Origin: Aureispira sp964404215
Lineage (GTDB): Bacteria; Bacteroidota; Bacteroidia; Chitinophagales; Saprospiraceae
Assembly: GCA_964404215.1 (NCBI GenBank)
Contig: CAYOJF010000118.1
Span: forward strand, 1-14,009
Direction: 5' to 3'
Length of the DNA stretch: 14,009 nt
Shown: in pieces, positions 6,456 through 12,887 of the stretch
Numbering within the stretch: the first letter of the stretch is position 1
How the letters are laid out: each line of letters starts with the position of its first letter
Program-made: the position numbers and the translations under genes
Notes under the pieces: generated by a model
The model's input: only the letters and a program-made list of their open reading frames with translations
Databases searched by the model: none
What the model was told of the DNA's origin: nothing

Positions 6456-7049
6456 TTAAAACCAAGTAGAAATTAGTTGTTGAAAATAAGCACTTCTGAA
6501 AGCAATAGTAGTAATGATGATCACAAAAAAAGGAAAGACCATTGCAAATGCATTTCCAATAATAAAATCTTTTGTTTTGATATTGGTGAGTGCTAATGTA
6601 TAATTAATGACAGGGGAGAGGAGCATAAATACCCTTAGCCAGCAAATAGTGGCAATGGGGTTTGTTTCTATTTTGTCAAGCACTTTTCGGATGCGTTTAT
6701 TTTCTATCTCAGAGAGAGCCTTTCCTCCAACCGTTCGAGCAAATAAAAAATTGATTAGAGCTGCAACTAAAGCACAGATATAGGAGAGTAATATACCATA
6801 AATATACCCCCAGGTCAAGATGGCAAAAACCAAGAAAACAGCCCCAGGAACATTCATTAGGGTGCCTAATAGGAACACGCCAAAAAATATAACCCAACCA
6901 AACCAACCCGCTTCTTTGATTAGGATTTGTAATTGAGCAGGGGCAAAGTAATCACCAATAAAAGTATACTTCGCCAAAAGTATTAGCACAAGCATAATAC
7001 TAATCAACAAACTTAAACGTAGTAATAGAGATTTATTTTTCTGGGTCAA
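6456..7049 (-). CDS. TVP38/TMEM64-family (VTT-domain) membrane protein, copy B
   Basis: A 197-residue polytopic membrane protein, paralogue of the downstream neighbour. A first helix spans about 8-27. The VTT core (about 48-188) has MNVPGAVFLVFAIL (65-78), the loop ARTVGGKALSEIENKRIRKV (104-123), and LRVFMLLSPVINYTLAL (138-154), matching copy A segment by segment. Compared with copy A it lacks the proline-rich N-terminal tail, and the last helices diverge (FPFFVIIITTIAF against IPVVGLTLGMYLF), suggesting the duplicates are old and specialised. It is the first gene of a two-gene minus-strand unit, divergent from fbp, with a -7-like box at 7082-7089. DedA/VTT proteins can act as homo- or hetero-oligomers, so the two may work together; that is inference. 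Confidence 0.88.
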   Translation of the reverse strand: MTQKNKSLLLRLSLLISIMLVLILLAKYTFIGDYFAPAQLQILIKEAGWFGWVIFFGVFLLGTLMNVPGAVFLVFAILTWGYIYGILLSYICALVAALINFLFARTVGGKALSEIENKRIRKVLDKIETNPIATICWLRVFMLLSPVINYTLALTNIKTKDFIIGNAFAMVFPFFVIIITTIAFRSAYFQQLISTWF

Positions 7050-7081
7050 TGGATGGAAAGATATAAGTAATTAATATTGAA

Positions 7082-7089
7082 CAAATATA
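7082..7089 (-). promoter_or_regulatory. Candidate -7 box for the TVP38-like pair
   Basis: On the minus strand this reads TATATTTG, an exact TAnnTTTG match, 32 bases before the start of the first TVP38-like gene. The nearest upstream TTG is only 13 bases away, too short for a regular -33 element, so the promoter may be weak or activator-dependent. It is divergent from the candidate fbp promoter about 110 bases to the right. Confidence 0.5.
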
Positions 7090-7196
7090 CAACATTCGTT
7101 CTCAATACTACAGCATCTAATACTATAAAATAGTAATGGATTTATTTTTATTGAAAGTAAGCCTAGTGACGACTAAGTTTGGTTGTAAATTTGTTG

Positions 7197-7204
7197 TATC
7201 TTTG
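7197..7204 (+). promoter_or_regulatory. Candidate -7 box for fbp
   Basis: TATCTTTG matches the TAnnTTTG consensus exactly. A TTTG lies at 7178-7181, with a spacer of 15 bases that is shorter than usual. Transcription from here would give a leader of about 110 bases before the ATG at 7322, containing a 22-codon reading frame at 7233-7301. Confidence 0.55.
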
Positions 7205-7321
7205 TCCAGAATTGAAACTAAAGTGTATTTTAATGGACTTCAATGAACATTGTCTGGGTAATGTTTGTAGGAGTCAATTCCTATTCAATTGCTTGCAATG
7301 AGCATAAAATATCAAACAGCT

Positions 7322-8326
7322 ATGTCAAAAATTATCACATTAGACGAGTTCATTATCCAACGCCAAAAAGATTTTCCTTATGCTACTGGTGAATTATCAG
7401 GATTGTTAAGGGATATTGGATTGGCCTCCAAAATTATTAGTAGAGAAGTCAACAAGGCTGGATTAGCAGATATTAGCGGAGCTGCAGGCAATGAGAATGC
7501 TTCTGGTGAAGAAGTGCAGAAACTAGATGTATTAGCAGATAATTTATTGATTAGCTGCTTACAGAACAGTGGAGAATGTTGTGGGATTGCCTCCGAAGAG
7601 AATAGTACTTTTGTTCCCATAGAAAAAAGTCCAGATGCTAAGTATGTGGTTTTGTTTGATCCTTTAGATGGGTCTTCTAATATAGATGCAAACATTTCAA
7701 TCGGAACTATTTTTGCGATTTATCGACGGGTGTCAGATGATGGAGATTGTATGTTGCAAGATTTTTTGCAGGATGGAGTAGAACAGATAGCCGCAGGATA
7801 TGTGGTTTATGGTTCTTCCACTATGTTGGTCTATACGGCTGGTAATGGAGTCAATGGATTTACATTAGACCCTTCGATAGGAGAGTTTTGTTTGTCGCAT
7901 CCAGATATGCAAATACCAAAACAAGGAAATATCTACTCGGTTAATCAATCTGCTTACAAGAAATTTAATAAAAGTACCCAACAGTTTATTGATGAATGCA
8001 ATGATAATGGGTGCACTTTTAGGTATGTTGGATCAATGGTAGCAGATGTGCACCGTACACTAATCAAAGGAGGCGTATTTATGTATCCTGCTACTACTTC
8101 TGCTCCTAATGGCAAGTTGAGATTATTGTACGAATGTAATCCGTTGGCGATGATTGTAGAACAAGCAGGAGGTAAAGCTACTAACGGGTCACAACGTATT
8201 CTAGAATTGGAAGCAACTGAATTGCACCAGAGAACGCCTATCTATATGGGATCTTCTTATATGATTGAACGTCTAGAAACAGTAGTGCAAGCACATACTG
8301 TACAGCCTTCTAAGGCAATGGCTTGA
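7322..8326 (+). CDS. fbp: Fructose-1,6-bisphosphatase class I
   Basis: Cytoplasmic enzyme that hydrolyses fructose-1,6-bisphosphate to fructose-6-phosphate and phosphate, the committed step of gluconeogenesis, dependent on Mg2+. From the ATG at 7322 it is 334 residues, the normal class I length. Visible motifs are SGAAGNENASGEEVQKLDV (52-70; substrate/metal loop), the ASEE acidic pair E92/E93, the metal-binding DPLDGSSNID (113-122), and near the C terminus PNGKLRLLYECNPLAMIVEQ, which contributes to the sugar-phosphate site. The frame is open further upstream to an ATG at 7298 and a TTG at 7289; I prefer 7322 because MSKIITLDEFII lines up with the usual N terminus of Bacteroidota homologues. 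The ATG at 7298 overlaps the stop of a short upstream frame (ATGA) and cannot be excluded. It has its own terminator, so it is a single-gene unit. Confidence 0.96.
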   Translation: MSKIITLDEFIIQRQKDFPYATGELSGLLRDIGLASKIISREVNKAGLADISGAAGNENASGEEVQKLDVLADNLLISCLQNSGECCGIASEENSTFVPIEKSPDAKYVVLFDPLDGSSNIDANISIGTIFAIYRRVSDDGDCMLQDFLQDGVEQIAAGYVVYGSSTMLVYTAGNGVNGFTLDPSIGEFCLSHPDMQIPKQGNIYSVNQSAYKKFNKSTQQFIDECNDNGCTFRYVGSMVADVHRTLIKGGVFMYPATTSAPNGKLRLLYECNPLAMIVEQAGGKATNGSQRILELEATELHQRTPIYMGSSYMIERLETVVQAHTVQPSKAMA

Positions 8327-8371
8327 AAAAATGAACAGGATTGAGTTGTTCTTAATGTCTAATAAAAAGTA

Positions 8372-8411
8372 AAAATGAGCTCTTTCATCGCAATATGAAA
8401 TAGCTCATTTT
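8372..8411 (+). terminator. Terminator after fbp
   Basis: Arms 8372-8388 and 8395-8411 pair over 17 positions with one C/T mismatch, around a 6-base loop, and the T-run continues to 8414. It begins 46 bases after the fbp stop and isolates fbp from sucA. A/T runs on both sides would also allow it to work on the minus strand. Confidence 0.9.
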
Positions 8412-8414
8412 TTT

Positions 8415-8440
8415 GGTACTATATGGGCTAAAATAGTACC
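8415..8440. repeat. Perfect 8-bp inverted repeat upstream of sucA
   Basis: GGTACTAT at 8415-8422 and ATAGTACC at 8433-8440 are perfect inverted copies separated by 10 bases. They start right after the fbp terminator and have no T-run behind them, so this is not simply a second terminator. An operator for a dimeric regulator or a hairpin is possible; no function is shown. Confidence 0.5.
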
Positions 8441-8495
8441 ATCGTGCTATAGTGAAAAATAACGCTCATAATCTTGATAATTAACTTAATAATGG

Positions 8496-8528
8496 TTTGT
8501 AATTTTCATAATAACTTTTGTACCTTGT
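8496..8528 (+). promoter_or_regulatory. Possible sucA promoter
   Basis: TTTG at 8496-8499, a 21-base spacer, then TACCTTGT at 8521-8528, an imperfect TAnnTTTG (one T missing). This would leave a leader of about 135 bases before the sucA ATG. The 344-base gap between fbp and sucA otherwise holds the fbp terminator, the inverted repeat at 8415-8440, a short palindrome ATTAACTTAAT at 8480-8490 and a six-codon frame at 8620-8640; no further gene is seen. Confidence 0.3.
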
Positions 8529-8670
8529 AGTTTCATAACAAATCAGGCAAAAACCTGTTGTATGTGAGGTGTTTCTTTCATTTTATAGAGACAAATACTC
8601 AATTCTCAAAACACAAAAAATGGATTTTATCACTCGGTAAAGTCCACATATTATTGACATAATAACAAAA

Positions 8671-11600
8671 ATGGACTATTCATTTATTTCGAATGCACAC
8701 CCTTCTTATATTGAGGGATTATACCAACAATTTCAACAAGATCCTGACAGTGTTGCTGCGGGATGGAAAGAATTTTTTTTAGGATTTGAATATGCAGCTA
8801 ACAGTGATGCTGCTAGTGATAGCGATTCTGGCACTTTAGCTAAATCTTCACCAGTAGCCAGTTTTACGCCTAAAGAGTTTGGGGTATTGCAGCTAATAGC
8901 AGCTTATCGACAGAGAGGTCATTTGACATCTACTACCAATCCTATTCGCAAGCGTAAGAATCGTTTCCCAAGTTTAGATCTTCCTTATTTTGGTTTGTCA
9001 GATGGAGATCTCAAAACCACTTTTGCTGCTGGTGCGGAGATTGGACTTCCGAATGCTACTTTAGAAGCTATCATTGATCAGTTGCAGTTTGTCTATAGTA
9101 ACAATATTGGTTTTGAATATGCTCATATTGAAAATCAAGACAAAAGAAAATGGTTGCAAGGCAAAATAGAGAAAATCAATAAGAAAGAAACCTATGGACA
9201 TACGATGGAGAAAAAACGTCGTATTCTCCAAAAGCTAAATGGAGCAACAGGTTTTGAAAATTTCTTAGCAAAGAAATATGTTGCCCAAAAACGTTTTGGA
9301 CTGGAAGGAGGAGAATCTACTATTCCTGCGTTAGATGGTATCATCAATACAGCGGCAGGACTAGAGGTAGAGGAAGTTGTCATTGGGATGGCTCACCGTG
9401 GTCGCCTCAATGTATTGGCAAATATTATGGGTAAAACCTATGAGTACATTTTCAAAGAATTTGAAGGCGATATTCCAGAAGATAGCGTTTTTGGAGATGG
9501 CGATGTAAAATATCATCTAGGTTATTCTTCGGAAGTAACTACACCTAATGGAGAAAAAGTACACTTGAAGCTAGCACCTAATCCATCGCATTTGGAAGCC
9601 GTTAATCCTGTTTTGGAAGGATTTGCTAGAGCCAAAGCAGATATATTATATAAGAGTGATTTTGATAAAATTTTGCCAATCGTGATTCATGGAGATGCTG
9701 CGGTAGCAGGTCAAGGTGTGGTCTATGAATTGGCACAAATGAGTCAACTAGAAGGGTACTACACTGGTGGAACAATCCACTATGTTATCAATAACCAAAT
9801 TGGTTTTACAACTGATTTTGATGATGCTCGCTCTTCTACTTATTGTACGGCGGCAGCCAATATGATTCAGGCACCTGTGTTTCATGTCAATGGAGATGAT
9901 CCAGAAGCAGTTTTGTTTGTGGCAGAATTGGCAGCGGAGTACCGTCAGTTGTTCAATACAGATGTATTTATTGATATGGTGTGCTATCGTAAGCATGGGC
10001 ACAATGAAGGGGATGATCCTAAGTTTACCCAACCACATCTATACAAGTTGATCAAAAAACATGCAGATCCACGTACGATTTATTCTCAAAAACTGATTGA
10101 GAATGGAGAGATAGATGCGGCGTTGGCGAAGCAAATGAATAAAGAGTTCGATACATTACTGCAAGGTAAATTTGCAAAAGTACAAGAGGAAGAACTCGAA
10201 TATAGTTTCCAGGCACCTGAGTTGGCTTGGCAAAATCTAAAATGGTACACGCCGGAGGAGGATTTCATAAAATCCCCTGACACATCTGTTAAACGAGAAT
10301 TGATTGAGCAAATTCTGAACAAATTGCAAACTTTGCCAGCAGATTTCAAGCCATTACCTAAGCTCAAGCGTTTATTTAAGCGTACACAAGAGTTGATTGA
10401 TAGAGGTTTGGCAGATTGGTCAATGGGAGAACACCTAGCTTATGCTACTCTATTGCTAGAAGGGGCTAATGTTCGTATGAGTGGACAGGATGTTAAGCGA
10501 GGGACTTTCTCGCACCGAAATGCTGTTTTGTATGATGTAGAATCTAATAAACAATATAACCGATTCAATGACTTAACAGAGGATCAAAAAGGACAATTTA
10601 GAATTTATAATTCTCTATTGTCAGAGTTTGCTGTCTTAGGTTTTGAATTTGGATACTCTACCGCGACACCAGATGATTTGGTGATTTGGGAAGCTCAATT
10701 TGGCGATTTTGCTAATGGTGCTCAAACCATGTTTGATCAATTTATTTCTTCTTCTGAAAGTAAGTGGCAACGCAACTCTGGATTAGTAATGTTATTGCCA
10801 CATGGATATGAGGGGCAAGGACCAGAACACTCTTCTGCACGTTTAGAGCGTTATTTACAAGCTTGTGCAGAGTTTAATCTTACAGTTGCCAATGTAACAA
10901 CACCAGCTAACTTTTTCCACTTGATGCGTCGTCAGTTGGCTCGTCCATTCCGTAAACCACTAGTCGTTATGAGTCCTAAAAAACTCTTGCGTCCGAAAGA
11001 TATTTCTCGCTCAGATGAAGAGGTACTGCATAGAGAATGTGTGTCTTCTTTTGAGGATTTTACGAAAGGAGGTTTCCAAGAGGTATTTGATGACCCGAAG
11101 GTCAAATCAGGTAAGGGAATTAAGCGTGTTTTATGTTGTTCGGGTAAAATCTACTACGAGCTACTAGACAAAAAAGTAGAAGATAATAGGGACGATGTAG
11201 CTATTGTTCGTTTAGAGCAATTGTATCCATTCCCTAAAGATCAAGTCAAAGAGTTGATTAAGAAATATAGCGATGCGAAATGGTTCTGGGTACAAGAGGA
11301 ACCTTCTAATATGGGAGCATGGCAGTATATTTTGGCATTTTATCGTAAGTTTGATTTGGAGTTAGTAGGTAGGAAATCAAGTGCTTCTCCTGCTACAGGA
11401 TTCAAGAAAGCTCACGAAGCACAGCAGTTGGATTTGATCCGTCGTGCTTTTGGCGAAATTGAAAATGTACCTGTTACAAGTAAGTTCAAAACGCACCAAG
11501 CGAAAGAGGAACATCCAAACGAAACTAAAGATGATGACTTGACTGTCCTCAAAGGACTAGGTAAAGTGATGGCTGGTAAATTGCAAGAGGTTGGGATCAA

Positions 11601-11730
11601 TCAGTTTGCACAAATAGCAACACTCAATGAAGAAGAGGCTAGTGAACTGAATAAAAAAGTCAAAGGTTTTCAATCAAGTTGGTCACGTTATGACTGGACA
11701 AAACAAGCGAAAGATTTAGTCTCTTCTTAG
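8671..11730 (+). CDS. sucA: 2-oxoglutarate dehydrogenase E1 component with extra C-terminal HhH-like domain
   Basis: Thiamine-diphosphate-dependent E1 subunit that decarboxylates 2-oxoglutarate and passes the succinyl group to the lipoyl domain of E2 (SucB) in the TCA-cycle complex. Domains: N-terminal E1 docking segment (about 1-40: MDYSFISNAHPSYIEGLYQQ, EFF at 34-36), E1 dehydrogenase core with GMAHRGRLNV (239-248), the diphosphate/Mg2+-binding region from GDAAVAGQG (341-349) to NNQIGF (374-379), and YRKHGHNEGDDP; transketolase-like pyrimidine domain with RGTFSHRNAV (610-619) and HGYEGQGPEHSSAR (711-724); C-terminal OxoGdeHyase domain to about 930. The protein has 1019 residues because a polar linker (about 932-955) leads to a domain (956-1019) with the helix-hairpin-helix pattern DLTVLKGLGKVMAGKLQEVG and a closing YDWTKQAKDL, which is not part of normal E1. 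The gene ends in its own terminator; no sucB follows. Confidence 0.97.
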   Translation: MDYSFISNAHPSYIEGLYQQFQQDPDSVAAGWKEFFLGFEYAANSDAASDSDSGTLAKSSPVASFTPKEFGVLQLIAAYRQRGHLTSTTNPIRKRKNRFPSLDLPYFGLSDGDLKTTFAAGAEIGLPNATLEAIIDQLQFVYSNNIGFEYAHIENQDKRKWLQGKIEKINKKETYGHTMEKKRRILQKLNGATGFENFLAKKYVAQKRFGLEGGESTIPALDGIINTAAGLEVEEVVIGMAHRGRLNVLANIMGKTYEYIFKEFEGDIPEDSVFGDGDVKYHLGYSSEVTTPNGEKVHLKLAPNPSHLEAVNPVLEGFARAKADILYKSDFDKILPIVIHGDAAVAGQGVVYELAQMSQLEGYYTGGTIHYVINNQIGFTTDFDDARSSTYCTAAANMIQAPVFHVNGDDPEAVLFVAELAAEYRQLFNTDVFIDMVCYRKHGHNEGDDPKFTQPHLYKLIKKHADPRTIYSQKLIENGEIDAALAKQMNKEFDTLLQGKFAKVQEEELEYSFQAPELAWQNLKWYTPEEDFIKSPDTSVKRELIEQILNKLQTLPADFKPLPKLKRLFKRTQELIDRGLADWSMGEHLAYATLLLEGANVRMSGQDVKRGTFSHRNAVLYDVESNKQYNRFNDLTEDQKGQFRIYNSLLSEFAVLGFEFGYSTATPDDLVIWEAQFGDFANGAQTMFDQFISSSESKWQRNSGLVMLLPHGYEGQGPEHSSARLERYLQACAEFNLTVANVTTPANFFHLMRRQLARPFRKPLVVMSPKKLLRPKDISRSDEEVLHRECVSSFEDFTKGGFQEVFDDPKVKSGKGIKRVLCCSGKIYYELLDKKVEDNRDDVAIVRLEQLYPFPKDQVKELIKKYSDAKWFWVQEEPSNMGAWQYILAFYRKFDLELVGRKSSASPATGFKKAHEAQQLDLIRRAFGEIENVPVTSKFKTHQAKEEHPNETKDDDLTVLKGLGKVMAGKLQEVGINQFAQIATLNEEEASELNKKVKGFQSSWSRYDWTKQAKDLVSS

Positions 11731-11758
11731 AAGAAAAACTAATAATTGAAGTATAGAT

Positions 11759-11794
11759 AAGGCACGTTTTCTCTAGAGGAGAGAACGTGCTTTT
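11759..11794 (+). terminator. Terminator after sucA
   Basis: GCACGTTTTCTC at 11762-11773 pairs with 11779-11790 (12 bp, one G-U), loop TAGAG, followed by TTTTATTATT. It starts about 30 bases after the sucA stop and ends the transcript, so sucA is not co-transcribed with an E2 gene here. Confidence 0.9.
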
Positions 11795-11849
11795 ATTATT
11801 AGTAATAAAAAATATTGATACTTTGGAGGATGTATTTACGATTAATTAA

Positions 11850-12350
11850 ATGGGCTATAAATTTAGGATGAAAAAAATAACAATAAATGCAGAGGGAGAA
11901 ACCTCACCAATCATAGAGAATGGGAGTTTAGTTCTTTTAGTACGGGAAAATGTAAATACTTTAGGTATATTTAGGTATGCAAATTATACGGAAATTCTAA
12001 ACCTCATAGATGTTGACTTAGTTCAGAATTTAGATAATGGAGTTTATTTAGTAGACTCTATAGCTTTGAAAAGAATCAGTATTCTGAATCCAGAATTATT
12101 TTTATGTAGAGGCGAAGGAGAAATTTCTATTTTGTTAGAGAGTGAAATGATACTCTTTGGCAATAGTGCATATGAAAATGGCAAACCTATTTTTTCTTCT
12201 ATAGAAAAAATAGGTTTTTTTTATGAGAGTATATATTGCTTTATAGAAGCTTTTTATCCCCTTGATTTAAAGGAAAAGCGACAATTTATATACAAGTGCC
12301 CTTCTTTTTATATCAAATGGTTAAAAAAACTAGAAAAAGGGGACATTTAA
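11850..12350 (+). CDS. Hypothetical protein, AT-rich orphan
   Basis: A 166-residue reading frame that I do not recognise. There is no signal peptide and no membrane helix. The sequence is rich in Ile, Leu, Glu and Lys, with strand-like segments in the first half (SLVLLVREN, GIFRYANY, GVYLVDSIALKRI) and an aromatic C-terminal part (FYESIYCFIEAFYPLDL, FYIKWLKKLEKGD). The start may be 11850 or the in-frame ATG at 11868 (MKKITIN). Its composition is more AT-rich than that of neighbouring genes. It sits between the sucA terminator and yraN, facing yraN with only 3 bases between the stop codons. A perfect 15-bp hairpin followed by a T-run lies inside the frame at 12183-12222 (about codons 112-124), which would be expected to stop transcription before the end. 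It may be a lineage-specific gene, a regulated gene, or a decaying one; the consistent open frame argues for a real gene. Confidence 0.6.
   Translation: MGYKFRMKKITINAEGETSPIIENGSLVLLVRENVNTLGIFRYANYTEILNLIDVDLVQNLDNGVYLVDSIALKRISILNPELFLCRGEGEISILLESEMILFGNSAYENGKPIFSSIEKIGFFYESIYCFIEAFYPLDLKEKRQFIYKCPSFYIKWLKKLEKGDI
12183..12222 (+). terminator. Terminator-like hairpin inside the orphan gene
   Basis: Arms 12183-12197 and 12203-12217 form a perfect 15-bp stem with loop TCTAT, and the T-run spans 12215-12222 (eight T). By structure it is as good as the intergenic terminators in this window, yet it lies within the orphan reading frame, about 130 bases before its stop. The minus-strand side has only three T, so it is not a good terminator for yraN. 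Function unproven. Confidence 0.6.
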
Positions 12351-12353
12351 GTT

Positions 12354-12713
12354 TTACCAAGTAGGAAAAAAAGCATCTTCAAAATGTTTGATTTCCATTT
12401 GAGGTTGCATGGTAATAGCAATAACGTCAAATCTAAATTCTGTTTCGTGTAATATCTGGTGCATATATTCTACAGCTAGTTCGTACATTAAGTTTTGTTT
12501 TTTTTGCGAAACGCTTTCTTCTGGATATCCAAACTGAGCGGTTGTGCGTGTTTTTATTTCTAGGAATACCAATATGTCGTTTTGTTTGGCAATAATATCA
12601 AGTTCACCTTTGCCCCAACGCCAATTTTGTTCTAAAATAGAATAGCCTCGTTGCAATAGATGTTTTTTTGCGAATTCCTCGCCTAACTGCCCTAATTCAT
12701 TGTGTTTAGCCAT
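12354..12713 (-). CDS. yraN: YraN (UPF0102) family nuclease-fold protein
   Basis: A 119-residue protein of the YraN/UPF0102 family, widespread in bacteria and predicted to have a PD-(D/E)xK endonuclease-like fold; its exact role is not established. Visible conserved features are the N-terminal helix LGQLGEEFAKKHLLQRGY (7-24), NWRWGKGELDIIA (30-42, with E37 and D39), and VFLEIKTR (49-56, the E52-x-K54 pair), matching the core GE(L/I)D...ExK of the fold. A helix with QKKQNLMYELAVEYM and the FDVIAI strand follow, and the length is typical of the family. It converges on the orphan gene with 3 bases between stop codons, and no clear terminator lies beyond its stop. It is divergent from the isomerase gene; I find no convincing promoter in 12714-12887. 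Confidence 0.92.
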   Translation of the reverse strand: MAKHNELGQLGEEFAKKHLLQRGYSILEQNWRWGKGELDIIAKQNDILVFLEIKTRTTAQFGYPEESVSQKKQNLMYELAVEYMHQILHETEFRFDVIAITMQPQMEIKHFEDAFFPTW

Positions 12714-12837
12714 AGAAGTTTGTATATTGTGAAAGTAAGATTAGAGTCAAAAAGTTGGTGAAGAAATGATCGTGATGCCTCTTACTTAGCATTGATCAAG
12801 GAATAGAACTATCCGATTTCTAATTTAATTATAACCC

Positions 12838-12862
12838 TGCTGCTTTTAGCATACCTGCAGCA
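12838..12862. repeat. 6-bp inverted repeat in the isomerase leader
   Basis: TGCTGC at 12838-12843 and GCAGCA at 12857-12862 form a short GC-rich stem with a 13-base loop, 25 bases before the isomerase start codon in otherwise AT-rich DNA. It could be a leader hairpin or operator; it could also be chance. Confidence 0.3.
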
Positions 12863-12887
12863 AAAAATATAAAAAATATTTTCAATC

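Noticed and set aside
8651..8665. Short TTATT/AATAA dyad just before sucA
   Set aside because: Only 5 A/T base pairs; expected by chance in DNA this AT-rich.
9192..11600. Several minus-strand frames of 62-96 codons inside sucA
   Set aside because: All are shadows of the conserved sucA frame.
12832..12886. Minus-strand peptide ending FFAAGMLKAAGL before a TAA, resembling a protein C terminus
   Set aside because: Only 18 codons follow an upstream in-frame stop; the pattern comes from the inverted repeat and A-rich DNA, and I could not link it to a family.
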